DNA of 64,000 bases from Halobacteriovorax marinus SJ (lineage in GTDB: Bacteria; Bdellovibrionota; Bacteriovoracia; Bacteriovoracales; Bacteriovoracaceae): contig NC_016620.1 in the NCBI RefSeq assembly GCF_000210915.2, positions 1,488,001 through 1,552,000 of the forward strand, read 5' to 3'. Each line of letters opens with the position of its first letter. Position 1 is the stretch's first letter. The position numbers were made by a program, and so were the translations under genes. Shown piece after piece: positions 44,524 through 54,213 of the stretch. Under the pieces are notes generated by a model. The model had not been told where the DNA came from, made no database searches, and saw only the letters and a program-made list of their open reading frames with translations.

Positions 44524-44776
44524 TATATTTATTTTAAGCCCCTAAATTAATTTGATCAAATAGGTAATGGATACCACTGCCATATTTATTTGGCATAATA
44601 TTAGCAAAAACTGGTGTGTTTTTATCGGTTAATTCCTCCTATGTAACTAATATTAAAGAGATGTAGTTAGATAATTTAATTTAGGCCTTTAACTCCTTCA
44701 AAATTAGAATTAGCTAAGATTTTCTTAAAGATTGACCTCGAAGTTTCGATAAGTTGAGTAGAGTAATGGGAATAAT

Positions 44777-47700
44777 ATGAGGAATATTTGGTTTAAAAAT
44801 TTATTAGCACTTCTAGTGATGGGACTAGTAGCTTCTTGTGTAGGTGAGAAGAAGGGGCAGAACCCTAAGTGTGCTACTGGTACAGCTTTTAATAAATTAA
44901 GCCAGACTTGTGTTGCCTTTGGTAAGGTTCCAACATCTACACTTAATACTGTTACTCTTACTGAGGATCAGGCACCAAAAACTTTCACTCTTCAATATAC
45001 TGATGATAATAATGACGAAGCAGTCATGTGTGAAGTTTTTGATAATGAATCTGATATTGAAATCAGATCGCCGCTATTTTCATCTGTAACTCCAGATGTA
45101 ATTGCAATTATGAATCAATTAAATCTCTGTGCTACAGGAATTGATCCTGTCACATATGCTGCTCAAAGTGCAACGGCACTAGCGCTGTATTCATCTGCAC
45201 AAAATGCAAGAGATGGAATCTTATCAACAGACACAACAGTTGGTATGTTAGCTGCACTTGATACTTTCAATACAAACGTTAGGAACTTGGCCAATTACTG
45301 TGTGGCCATTTCTAATATTCCAATTGTTGTCTTCTACGGTCAGTCTGCTAATAACTCTATGGATGAGCTTCTAGTGAAGAGGTCTTGGGTTGAGAGAAGA
45401 TGTTACTGTGTAGGCGGTGAGTGTAGTGCTGAAGTATCTGCTCTAAAAGATAAGTTTGGTTCTTACGGAATTTCATATAATATTTCAGATACACCTGATG
45501 GAACTTCTGTTACTAAGCAAGTAACTATTGAAGTTGAAAGTGTTAATGATCGTCCAATTGCTCAAGATGACCACTTTACAGGTACAGAGAGTGTAACAAC
45601 AAGTACTTTGCCAATCGCATTTACTATTCCAATCGGTAGAGATGTTGAAAGTGATGGTTCATTCTCTCTTACTTATAGTATCGTTCAAGCTCCTCTTAAT
45701 GGAATAATTACAAGTTGTGCTCTGGCCAATGATGGTTCTTCAGCAAATGATAGAACTTGTTTCTATATACCAAGTGATCCAGATGCTAATGTGGCCAGTC
45801 CACTAACTGATAAATTTGCATCTCTCTCTATTCCAAGTACGAATGCTTTAAACAATATTGTCTTTACAGCGAATGCCGCTGGAAGTGTAGGAGAGGGAAT
45901 CTCAGTTATTATGGAGAGTGCAACTCTTTTAAATACTGCGAATAATGTTGAAATTGAAGTTGATCCAGTCGGTAAGGTTATTACAATCTATATTGATGAC
46001 GATGTCACTCAAATTGACTCGGTTATCTCTGCCGTGAATTCACATTATATTTCTTCTTCTTTAATAACTGCCTCTAAAACAGGTGGTGCAAATGATGTGC
46101 TCTCAACAATGAGCTCTGCCGCTTCTTTAAGTGGTAGTTCAACTCCTTTTGATAGTTTCACTTATAGAGTGAGTGATGGTGAAAGCACGAGTGAGTCTGT
46201 GGGGACAATTTCTGTCGATGTTGAATCGGCCGACGATCCACCTATTGCTCAGACAACTCCATCTGCATCTCTAATTTTTACTGAAGATACTCCGCAGACA
46301 GTGAGGCTGACAATTGCAGACTCTGAAAATGATACAGCAACTAGTTGTACTGTAACACCTGCAAATGCAAACCTATTGATAAGTAACGCATGTACTTGTC
46401 CAGTGGGGCAGATGTATTGTGATGTTGAGTTTACTCCTGCTGAAGATTTTAGTGGAGCTGCTCTATTTACATGGAGTATCTCAAATAATGGTGTAGCTGG
46501 AGTTCAGTCTACTCCAAATAAAATTGAAACAATTACTGTTAACTCTGTAAATGATGCTCCATTCGCTAAGAATATTGCAATTGATCTAGGAACCGAATCA
46601 AATACAGCATTTCCTACTACATATACATTTAATCTCTCTGATGCTGGAGACGCTCTTGGTGTAGATATTGATGGAAATCCTCTGAGCTATGAATTGACGA
46701 GTGCTCTTGGTGGAGCAACTTTAACGGGCTGTATCTCTGGAACAATTCTTCTCCCTGGAGCAAATTGTCAATATACTCCAGTAGATGGAAATGTGAATGG
46801 AGTCTCTTCAAAAGCAAGTGTCACTTATGTTGTCGGAGCGGGAAGTATTCTTTTTGAATCTGTAGCCGATGGTCAAAATATGAATAGTACTCAAGTTATT
46901 ATTCAAGATTCTCCTTTATCAGATGTTTTAGGAACATTTGTAAAGGTAAGTAGTACTTCTCCAACAAATGTCGATGTGAATATCTATATTGATCTAGGAA
47001 CATCAACTCTTGCTGATATCCAAGCTGCTATTGCCGCAGACCCATATGCTAGTGAACTCATTACTACGCCGACAGTTATTTCAGCTGCTACAATTGCAAC
47101 TGCAGGTTCTGTTACTCTTACAGGTGCAGCAAATGCAGTTGATATTTTAGAATTTACTGCAACAGACCCAAGTGGTGCGGTTGCTTACGGATCAATTCAT
47201 CTAAACCTTTTGACACAAGATGATTCTCCTGTCGTTTGCCCTTTCTCTGATTTTGTAGATGCTCCAGAGTGTGGTTTAGCCGGATGTTTAGGAACTGCAA
47301 CACCTATTGGAAATGTAACACCAAAAAGTATTGGTGTTCTTTATTACGATAAAGGAGCAGCGGTCTGTTATAGAAGTAATGGTATCTCATCAGCAAATGA
47401 TTGGGAGATCGTTACTGACTATACTAGTATAATTGAAAAGAAAATTGTTAATCAAAACGGTTCTTTTGAAATTGATAATATTAGAATTGATGAGGGTGGT
47501 GCTGATACTGTTGAAGATGCAGATACTATCTCTATTACAAATATTACAATTGCTGATGGAGGTCTAGGTCTTATTCCACGAAAGGCCTCTAATATCCAAG
47601 TATTCTATGACAATAACCCTGTGACTATTACTCCCGCTGTTCCAGGAGTAGGTGTTCCAATGACTGGTACTCTCGGTGATGGCGGTGCAAGCTCAGATGA

Positions 47701-50212
47701 TCTTGCTGTTAAAGTTAAAATTATTCCAAGTGATGGTGTAACGGGAACTGCTGTTGTAACGATCACTTTTTCAGATGGTACAAATAATGTTGATCTCGCG
47801 ATTCCTGTTGAGATCACAGATGTGGCCGTTCAGCATAAGGGCTGGGCCAATATCATAGCAATGGGTCCTAAAGTAGATAAGAATGGTAACGTTAAAGACT
47901 CTAGCTATGTTTGTAACTTTAGTGAAACCAAGTGTAACGATGGAGAGTCTTGCTCTGGAGTAAGTGTTCCATCAGGTAGTGTCGTTGCTGACGAAGTGAA
48001 TGCTATTTACTATGAACAACCTTCAGTAAGTAAGCCAGAAGGGCAGTGTTACTATGCAACGGCTACAGGAAGCTCAAATTGGGTTGCCTTTAATTCATAT
48101 TGTAATATGACAGCGAGTTTCTATGACTCTGCTTGTACTAATGCGACTTGTATGGATAGTGCGCCTCCGGCCAACGAGCCTGAGAATCTAAATACATTCT
48201 TTACTGATCTTCAATATGACAGCGTTAATAATATAGCGCAGACGACTTGTTATAGATCAATTGGTAGAGCTCTACCTAGTGGGGCTGCTCTAACTCCTGC
48301 TCAAATTGCCAACTCATGGCAAGAATATAAAGGAACAGGATCAGTTGAATTAAGATGGAATACAATGCTTCTAACGGGGAGTGGAACAATTAGTGGTTTC
48401 AATGTCTTTAGAAGATTACCTCTTGAAGACTTTGATTATAAGAGACCAATTAATAAGAATTTGATCTCTGCCTTTACTAACGAATATATCGACAATTCGG
48501 CCAACTCTAACTTTGGTCCAATTCCAAATACAGTTTACTTCTATGAAGTCGTTCCTGTTGTATCAACTGGAACGCCTGCTCAGAATGTTCAGATTAGATC
48601 TTCAGATTTTGAAAAAATTGTTTTAAGAGTTCTAGTTCCGGGACAAAATAAAGTTCTAGTGCCAAGAGATATCGTTAATATTACTCAATGTGATAAGCTA
48701 TTAGACTCATCAGGTTCTGGAAGTAACTATGAGTATGATTCAAGCTTAAAGACATTTACATGTCCTTATGAAGGTCCAGGTGATACTGGGGCAGCAACAG
48801 GATCAACTATTTATGACTTTGGTAGAGACTTAATCGTCGATAGATTTGAGGCAGGTTGCCCTTATACAAAGAGTAATGAGAGCATTGAATCTTGTCCTAC
48901 AGGTTTATCAAATGTTGCAACAAGTGGAAGTTGTATTGGGACTGTTGATCCTACTGTTGCTGATGGTGGGGGACCAATCTCTTTTACTACTCCTGCTGAT
49001 CAAGTTTACTACAATAGAGATAGTGGAAAGTGCTTCCAATATGATGGAGCAACATGGAATGAGTTTAATACTCTCTCTCCAGCAAGACTTGCAACATTAG
49101 CAGATCGCTATGAAAATGCAGAACTTCCACCAATAGTCTATACCACTCAAGGTTCAGCAAATAACTTCTGTGCAGAGACTCAAACTGAGGCAACTTTGGG
49201 GGTTTGTGTTGTGGGAGGTACTTTTTCAATTGATGGAGCAACTGGAAGATGTAGTGATTCTACAGGTGGTGCTTACGAGAATTATAATAATATCTCAGGA
49301 AGATTACCATCTAGAAAAGAGCAGGTGGCCTACTCAGATTGGGATTTAACAAAGATATCTGACTCTGTAGCAAGCACGAGAGAAGGTGGGCTTTCACTTA
49401 ATTCAAATTCAAAGTGTAATACAAGCTCGGCCAACGGTCTTGAATCATTTTATACAGATTCTGTGACGCCAATTTCTAATACACTTTATACTTTACCTGG
49501 AACACTCTCAAGTTCAATTCGCTCACTGATGACTGGTTCAGAACAAACAGCACTTTGCTCGTCTAAGTACGGAGTTCAAGATTCTATTGGAAATGTGAAT
49601 GAGTGGTCGAGTGATAGAATGTTCTGTGATTCATTTATGTGTAGTGGTCTAGCTTCTACTGTTGTTCCTGGTGGAGCTGCAGACCCTGACTATATAGGAA
49701 ATGGAGATGATGATTTCTTCCCAGCTGATGGAAGTAATGCAAACTTTATTCGCTATGTCTTCAATGGAGATACAGGACCATGTATAGATAGTAATTCAGA
49801 TGGTACGTGTGATGGTTACCTTTCTTCTTGGATTTTTGATCAGAAGTCAAATGGAGCTTCACGTTTCTTTACTCCAATGGGATTACCTGCGGTCACAACT
49901 TATATAGCTGATCATGGTGGAGACTTTGTCTCTAACTTCTTTGAACAGATTGGTATCTCAAGTGGTATCACTTCTACAAAGCTTCATGATGATACAATTG
50001 TTGTAAATCAAGAGCGACTTGATCAAACTAATAATCCAACCAATGTAAACGGTCTGGCCGGTATGACAACAGGTGGAAGTTACCTCACTAGTAATGGAGC
50101 GGGAACTTATCACTTGGAATTAATTGCAGTTGATGACCCAGCGTATAATAATAGGGTAGATCTAGGTTTTAGATGTGTATTCCCTGTTGATAATACTCAA
50201 TATATTGAATAA
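44777..50212 (+). CDS. Giant surface lipoprotein with cadherin-like repeats and FGE/sulfatase-modifying-like C-terminal domain
   Basis: 1811 residues. The signal peptide ends in a lipobox (GLVASC, Cys21). The body carries several cadherin/VCBS-like units marked by VESVNDRPIAQDD, EDTPQTVRLTIAD and SVNDAPFAKN, plus Cys-rich insertions (e.g. CNFSETKCNDGESCSG). From about residue 1360 a formylglycine-generating-enzyme-like (sulfatase-modifying factor, C-type-lectin-like) domain can be read: VDRFEAGCP, GRLPSRKEQVAYSDWD, SIGNVNEWSSDRM and GFRCVFP. In secreted bacterial proteins this fold usually binds ligands instead of oxidising cysteine. Likely displayed on the outer membrane for adhesion. The orphan ParA gene follows 94 bases downstream. 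Confidence 0.78.
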   Translation: MRNIWFKNLLALLVMGLVASCVGEKKGQNPKCATGTAFNKLSQTCVAFGKVPTSTLNTVTLTEDQAPKTFTLQYTDDNNDEAVMCEVFDNESDIEIRSPLFSSVTPDVIAIMNQLNLCATGIDPVTYAAQSATALALYSSAQNARDGILSTDTTVGMLAALDTFNTNVRNLANYCVAISNIPIVVFYGQSANNSMDELLVKRSWVERRCYCVGGECSAEVSALKDKFGSYGISYNISDTPDGTSVTKQVTIEVESVNDRPIAQDDHFTGTESVTTSTLPIAFTIPIGRDVESDGSFSLTYSIVQAPLNGIITSCALANDGSSANDRTCFYIPSDPDANVASPLTDKFASLSIPSTNALNNIVFTANAAGSVGEGISVIMESATLLNTANNVEIEVDPVGKVITIYIDDDVTQIDSVISAVNSHYISSSLITASKTGGANDVLSTMSSAASLSGSSTPFDSFTYRVSDGESTSESVGTISVDVESADDPPIAQTTPSASLIFTEDTPQTVRLTIADSENDTATSCTVTPANANLLISNACTCPVGQMYCDVEFTPAEDFSGAALFTWSISNNGVAGVQSTPNKIETITVNSVNDAPFAKNIAIDLGTESNTAFPTTYTFNLSDAGDALGVDIDGNPLSYELTSALGGATLTGCISGTILLPGANCQYTPVDGNVNGVSSKASVTYVVGAGSILFESVADGQNMNSTQVIIQDSPLSDVLGTFVKVSSTSPTNVDVNIYIDLGTSTLADIQAAIAADPYASELITTPTVISAATIATAGSVTLTGAANAVDILEFTATDPSGAVAYGSIHLNLLTQDDSPVVCPFSDFVDAPECGLAGCLGTATPIGNVTPKSIGVLYYDKGAAVCYRSNGISSANDWEIVTDYTSIIEKKIVNQNGSFEIDNIRIDEGGADTVEDADTISITNITIADGGLGLIPRKASNIQVFYDNNPVTITPAVPGVGVPMTGTLGDGGASSDDLAVKVKIIPSDGVTGTAVVTITFSDGTNNVDLAIPVEITDVAVQHKGWANIIAMGPKVDKNGNVKDSSYVCNFSETKCNDGESCSGVSVPSGSVVADEVNAIYYEQPSVSKPEGQCYYATATGSSNWVAFNSYCNMTASFYDSACTNATCMDSAPPANEPENLNTFFTDLQYDSVNNIAQTTCYRSIGRALPSGAALTPAQIANSWQEYKGTGSVELRWNTMLLTGSGTISGFNVFRRLPLEDFDYKRPINKNLISAFTNEYIDNSANSNFGPIPNTVYFYEVVPVVSTGTPAQNVQIRSSDFEKIVLRVLVPGQNKVLVPRDIVNITQCDKLLDSSGSGSNYEYDSSLKTFTCPYEGPGDTGAATGSTIYDFGRDLIVDRFEAGCPYTKSNESIESCPTGLSNVATSGSCIGTVDPTVADGGGPISFTTPADQVYYNRDSGKCFQYDGATWNEFNTLSPARLATLADRYENAELPPIVYTTQGSANNFCAETQTEATLGVCVVGGTFSIDGATGRCSDSTGGAYENYNNISGRLPSRKEQVAYSDWDLTKISDSVASTREGGLSLNSNSKCNTSSANGLESFYTDSVTPISNTLYTLPGTLSSSIRSLMTGSEQTALCSSKYGVQDSIGNVNEWSSDRMFCDSFMCSGLASTVVPGGAADPDYIGNGDDDFFPADGSNANFIRYVFNGDTGPCIDSNSDGTCDGYLSSWIFDQKSNGASRFFTPMGLPAVTTYIADHGGDFVSNFFEQIGISSGITSTKLHDDTIVVNQERLDQTNNPTNVNGLAGMTTGGSYLTSNGAGTYHLELIAVDDPAYNNRVDLGFRCVFPVDNTQYIE

Positions 50213-50306
50213 ATAGCGCTGGTGCCCATATCTTTTCCCGCTTTTGTTTCTAGTAATGAAAACTAACTTAATGTAGAATTTCTCTGTATTAGACTTGGAG
50301 GAATTC

Positions 50307-51179
50307 ATGGGAATCTTTTTTAATAAGAATAAAGAAAAAAGACCTACTGGAAAAGGCAAGGTAATTAGTTTTCTAAACCAAAAAGGTGGTGTTGGAAAAA
50401 CTACTATGGCCTTTAATACTGCTCACGCCCTATCTATGAACGGTGCAAAAGTTCTTTGCATAGATATGGACCCACAGGCGAACTTAAGCTATCTGTTTGG
50501 TATTGAGAATTCTACTGAAGATGGACGCTCAATCTTTCAATTATTAATCAATAGTATTAGAGAATTATCGCCTCTACATAGAGCGGCCCTTTGGACTGAC
50601 TGTATTTGTAAGGAAGGTAAAATTGATATCCTACCTGCTGGACAAGATCTATCAGGATTTGAACTTACTGTGGCCGGTATCTCAGGACCAAGACAATTGA
50701 TTCTTAAGAAGTTTATTGAGATGAATGCTCTTAAGACTGTTTATGATTATATTGTCATTGATGGACCACCAACTCTTGGACTTCTCGTTGTTAATATTCT
50801 CTGTGCTAGTGATGGCGCTCTTGTGCCATTTAGACCAGATGAGTTTTCATATAAGGGCCTAACACACTTTTATAAAGTCTTAGAAGATATCAATGATATG
50901 GAAATTTCTAATACTCCTGATGTTCTAGCTCATATTCCCAACCTGATGGATAGTCGCAGGAAGCAAGAGAGCGAAGATTTAGATATGATTGCAGAGCACT
51001 TAGGTGAGGACGCTGTTGTAGTTGAGCCATTTATGAATAAGGCCCAATTAGTGAAGGGCCAATCTCAGAAGAAATCTGTCTTTGAGTTCAACTCTAAAGA
51101 GTTTCTTCCTCTTCAGAATCAATTCTCTGAAATTGCAAAAATTATTACTGATTGGAAAGAGCAGGGTCAATATGAGTAA
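50307..51179 (+). CDS. ParA/Soj-family ATPase (orphan)
   Basis: 290 residues from ATG 50307 (GGAGGA upstream; the TTG at 50295 is rejected). Deviant Walker A NQKGGVGKTTM with the signature lysine, Walker A' IDMDPQANLSYLFG, and Walker B VIDGPPTLGLLV are present, with a ParA-type MLP fold throughout. No ParB gene or parS-like site is visible, so it is likely to position something other than the chromosome, such as a protein complex. Overlaps the next small gene by eight bases, suggesting a partner. Confidence 0.88.
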   Translation: MGIFFNKNKEKRPTGKGKVISFLNQKGGVGKTTMAFNTAHALSMNGAKVLCIDMDPQANLSYLFGIENSTEDGRSIFQLLINSIRELSPLHRAALWTDCICKEGKIDILPAGQDLSGFELTVAGISGPRQLILKKFIEMNALKTVYDYIVIDGPPTLGLLVVNILCASDGALVPFRPDEFSYKGLTHFYKVLEDINDMEISNTPDVLAHIPNLMDSRRKQESEDLDMIAEHLGEDAVVVEPFMNKAQLVKGQSQKKSVFEFNSKEFLPLQNQFSEIAKIITDWKEQGQYE

Positions 51180-51429
51180 GTCAAAGAATCCTTTATACCA
51201 TGTTTCAAATGATGGTAAAGACGTTGAAAGTGTAAGTGGGGTCGTAGAGCTAATGATTAAGAAATTAGGTCTAGATCCTATGGTTGAGTTCTTAGTGAGT
51301 CTACTAGAGATGATGCAAGAACAAGTCAAGAGCTATGCTATGTTTGTCGCGATTAAAGAACTCATTGATGAATTACTAGAGAAGATATTTAAAGTCATGG
51401 AGAAGGTGACTCCTCTTTTAAACTTTTAA
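51172..51429 (+). CDS. Small helical partner gene of ParA
   Basis: 85 residues starting at the ATG at 51172, which lies inside the last codons of parA (ATGAGTAA overlap). The first 20 residues are polar and the rest is a run of amphipathic helices (VVELMIKKLGLD, FLVSLLEMMQEQVKSY, IKELIDELLEKIFKVMEK). No family recognised. Its tight coupling and size suggest an adaptor or activator of the ParA-like ATPase, in the way other orphan ParAs have small partners. Followed directly (no gap) by the convergent DUF4105-like gene. Confidence 0.7.
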   Translation: MSKSKNPLYHVSNDGKDVESVSGVVELMIKKLGLDPMVEFLVSLLEMMQEQVKSYAMFVAIKELIDELLEKIFKVMEKVTPLLNF

Positions 51430-53109
51430 TTATTCTCCAAAATCGCTCTCTAAATATTTCAGTGCCTTTAGATGATTGAGAACCTCTGGCCTACTTTTAA
51501 GGCCAGAGTAAATGAAGGTGTTATTTCCAGTTCTATCTATAAGTTTTTTTACTTTCTTTATTTCTTTCTTATTCCAATACTTCTTAAGTAAGTTCTTTAC
51601 TTCACTTCCACACTCTTTATTCGTGCAAAGAGTATAGAGTTTATTCTCACTTAACTTAATATTGTAAATCTGATTATAATCTGGGGCTTCTAAGCCTGTA
51701 ATCTCTCTTCTAACCATCTCTATATAAGAAGCTGGAAGCTTACTAGCGTATAGGTCATAGAAGAGAAATTTATCTTCGTTGGATATATACTTTGAAATGA
51801 TACTCCACTGATGTTCAGGGAAGCGGTAGTCTAAGAACTCCTTTGCTGAAAAGCCAAGTATTCTTGCAATTTTATTTCTTAATTTCTGGGCCCCATCTAT
51901 GACAAATGATGGATAGGGAACAAGTAGTGAGCGACTCATCCACTTGTGTAACTTCACAGGGACCCTGCCCTGTATTCCTCTCGTTCTCTTATGAGGAAAG
52001 TTTGATTTCTTTAGAAACTTTATAACTGCTCCGGCGCAATTATTTGAAAAGAAAGTATACTTGCCTAGACCTTCAGAAGCAGCACTCTTCACTCTAAGAT
52101 TCTTTACCAGTAAGGAGATTTCTACTTTTTTGAGAATATCTAGCTTTTCTAGATGCTCTTTTGTAAGAGCGTAGAAACCTGATTCCTGCAAGTTTCTATC
52201 GACAATTCTAAAGAGCTTAATCTCGCTGTGACCAAAGTGTGATATAGCTTCTTTAGTTGCGACATTAATATCGTGATTCATTATGCTTAAAATGCTTTCA
52301 TTTTTCTTTATCTTCCACAGTTCTCCAAAGAGATTTAAAAATACTTCATCTTCTTTCAAATAAAGCTCGTCATAACTTCTTTGGTAGGCCTGTAAGTAGA
52401 GTGCTTTATCTCTTTGAGTATCATCAAGATAGGGAAGATCCCCTTTTTGAACAATTCCAAAAGATCTAGTCATATCAATTTGGTTTTCAGTGTCAAAGAA
52501 CTTAAGTTCAAAGATCTCAAAACCATCTTCCCCAAAGAGTTCCCTTCCTTTTAGCTGTGCTTCTTTTCTGGCATTACTTAAAGATTCTAGATAAATTTCT
52601 TTTCTAGAGGAGAGTAGCTCTTCCCACCAAAGATCTAGAGTCACTATAAGGGAGTCTATCATTTCACTACTTGCTGGAATAATATAGCGCTCAAGTGGAC
52701 GAGATTGATCTTTCACATATTGCTTTACAAAGAGTCTTAGAGATTTTACTTCAGGGTAGACACCATATTTTCCAACAACCCCTGCTAGATTGCTTGCCTT
52801 GGGTCCATCTACGTCTGCAACAAAGCTAATCGTTATATCATTTCCGGGGTCGTTATCGTTATCTACAAATCTAAAGAGTGAGTGACCAAATTTTGATTCA
52901 ACTCTCTCGTCACTTGCCTCTGCGCTAATAAGCTCGAGCCCAATTATTTCATTTCTTTTAACTCTATTCTTTAGTCGTTTTATATACTTCTTTGAATTAG
53001 TGTAGAGTTCACTTTTTTGAAGATGCCATTGTAGAAATTCAACTGAGTCCAGCTCTTGAGCTTGAATATTAAAGAGAAGACAGAGAAGAATAAGAGTTTT
53101 TACAATCAT
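51430..53109 (-). CDS. Exported DUF4105-like (Lnb N-terminal periplasmic) protein
   Basis: 559 residues with a signal peptide (MIVKTLILLCLLFNIQAQ). The block SKFGHSLFRFVDNDND, then ITISFVADVD and, near residue 355, FFSNNCAGAVIKFLKKSNFP resembles the DUF4105 family, where a His and an NC pair are the conserved polar residues. Some members of that group are lipoprotein or amidase related, but no activity is established from sequence. A C-terminal helical segment follows. Convergent and abutting the small ParA-partner gene. Alternative: unrelated hydrolase-like protein. Confidence 0.6.
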   Translation of the reverse strand: MIVKTLILLCLLFNIQAQELDSVEFLQWHLQKSELYTNSKKYIKRLKNRVKRNEIIGLELISAEASDERVESKFGHSLFRFVDNDNDPGNDITISFVADVDGPKASNLAGVVGKYGVYPEVKSLRLFVKQYVKDQSRPLERYIIPASSEMIDSLIVTLDLWWEELLSSRKEIYLESLSNARKEAQLKGRELFGEDGFEIFELKFFDTENQIDMTRSFGIVQKGDLPYLDDTQRDKALYLQAYQRSYDELYLKEDEVFLNLFGELWKIKKNESILSIMNHDINVATKEAISHFGHSEIKLFRIVDRNLQESGFYALTKEHLEKLDILKKVEISLLVKNLRVKSAASEGLGKYTFFSNNCAGAVIKFLKKSNFPHKRTRGIQGRVPVKLHKWMSRSLLVPYPSFVIDGAQKLRNKIARILGFSAKEFLDYRFPEHQWSIISKYISNEDKFLFYDLYASKLPASYIEMVRREITGLEAPDYNQIYNIKLSENKLYTLCTNKECGSEVKNLLKKYWNKKEIKKVKKLIDRTGNNTFIYSGLKSRPEVLNHLKALKYLESDFGE

Positions 53110-53265
53110 AGAGAGTTCTTATCAATTACTCTTAACCTTGCAAATGTAATATGAGTAATTTACACGGTATAAGGTATCTATAATCAGGTATTTAGAGTCA
53201 AAAATGCTCCCTTTACCATTTGTTAAAATAAAGTATAGTTAAAATAAATATATTTAAGGACTCCT

Positions 53266-54213
53266 ATGTTGAAATTAATCTTTTCACTTTTCTTTCTCTT
53301 CTCACTCTCGGCCGAAGAGCTATCTCAAGTTCAAGCTGAACATAGCTTCTCAAATACATCTGATGGATTGAAACTTAAAGAGTATGATTTAGAATATCGA
53401 ACTCATCGCCGAGATCTTTTTTGGCTTTACGAAGATGAAGCGTCGAAGGCACATGATTTCTTTTTAAGAGTTAAGAAAGTTGATGGAGAGCATCTTGGAG
53501 AGATAGATGGTACAAGATTTATTTTAGGCTATGGACGAAAGTGGAATGAATCCCATAATTCAGAAATTAGTTTTGGAATGCACACTCTATCGTATAAGAA
53601 TAACTCTTCAAAAACTCCCTATTTTAATTTTCTTCAGCAGTATAGAGCAAAGCTCTATACATTAGAATATTCAATGACTCATGATTTCTATTATCTAATT
53701 GGAGGAGTTCCTGGCCCTTATGAAGAAAAACTCAAGAGTTTAAAGAATTCAATTCGCCTTGTCGCAACACCGCGAGACTTTCTAAGAGTACCAGTTGAAA
53801 TAGAATATACTAAAATCAGTGGAGATAATTCTAGAAATAGACAGTCGGCATCTATATTATTTGGAGATTCATATCCTATTTGGATTTGGTTAGGGTATAG
53901 GATAGAGCGACTAAGTTTTGATCGACTAGATTCTGGCTATTGGTCTCCAGATAAGTTTTTGGCCCATGGTCCACATTTAGAGTGGGCGCAAACATTCTTT
54001 TCAAATTACACATTTAAGTTAAGTTATCTTTATAACTTTATTAAAGAAAATGATTTTGCTTCAGGGAATTCCTACTACTTATCTTCAACTTTTGAATATG
54101 GAAATAGAAACTCTCTTCTTCTTGGATTTAATGTCTATCGAAATAAGTCGATGCAAGAGTCTAGTGAGTGGTGGAGCGAAGGCGGAAGAGTCTATTTAAA
54201 GTATTCATTTTAA
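53266..54213 (+). CDS. Putative outer-membrane beta-barrel protein
   Basis: 315 residues with a signal peptide (MLKLIFSLFFLFSLSAEE). Short alternating strands dominate (TRFILGYGRKW, ISFGMHTLSYKN, YTLEYSMTHDFYYLIGG, IWLGYRIERL, YTFKLSYLYNFI) and the chain ends RVYLKYSF, with a terminal Phe typical of outer-membrane proteins. The family is not recognised. It overlaps the facing polysaccharide deacetylase gene by nine bases. As a candidate export pore it would fit the exopolysaccharide locus, by analogy with PgaA, but PgaA is much larger and has TPR repeats, which are not seen here. Confidence 0.62.
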   Translation: MLKLIFSLFFLFSLSAEELSQVQAEHSFSNTSDGLKLKEYDLEYRTHRRDLFWLYEDEASKAHDFFLRVKKVDGEHLGEIDGTRFILGYGRKWNESHNSEISFGMHTLSYKNNSSKTPYFNFLQQYRAKLYTLEYSMTHDFYYLIGGVPGPYEEKLKSLKNSIRLVATPRDFLRVPVEIEYTKISGDNSRNRQSASILFGDSYPIWIWLGYRIERLSFDRLDSGYWSPDKFLAHGPHLEWAQTFFSNYTFKLSYLYNFIKENDFASGNSYYLSSTFEYGNRNSLLLGFNVYRNKSMQESSEWWSEGGRVYLKYSF

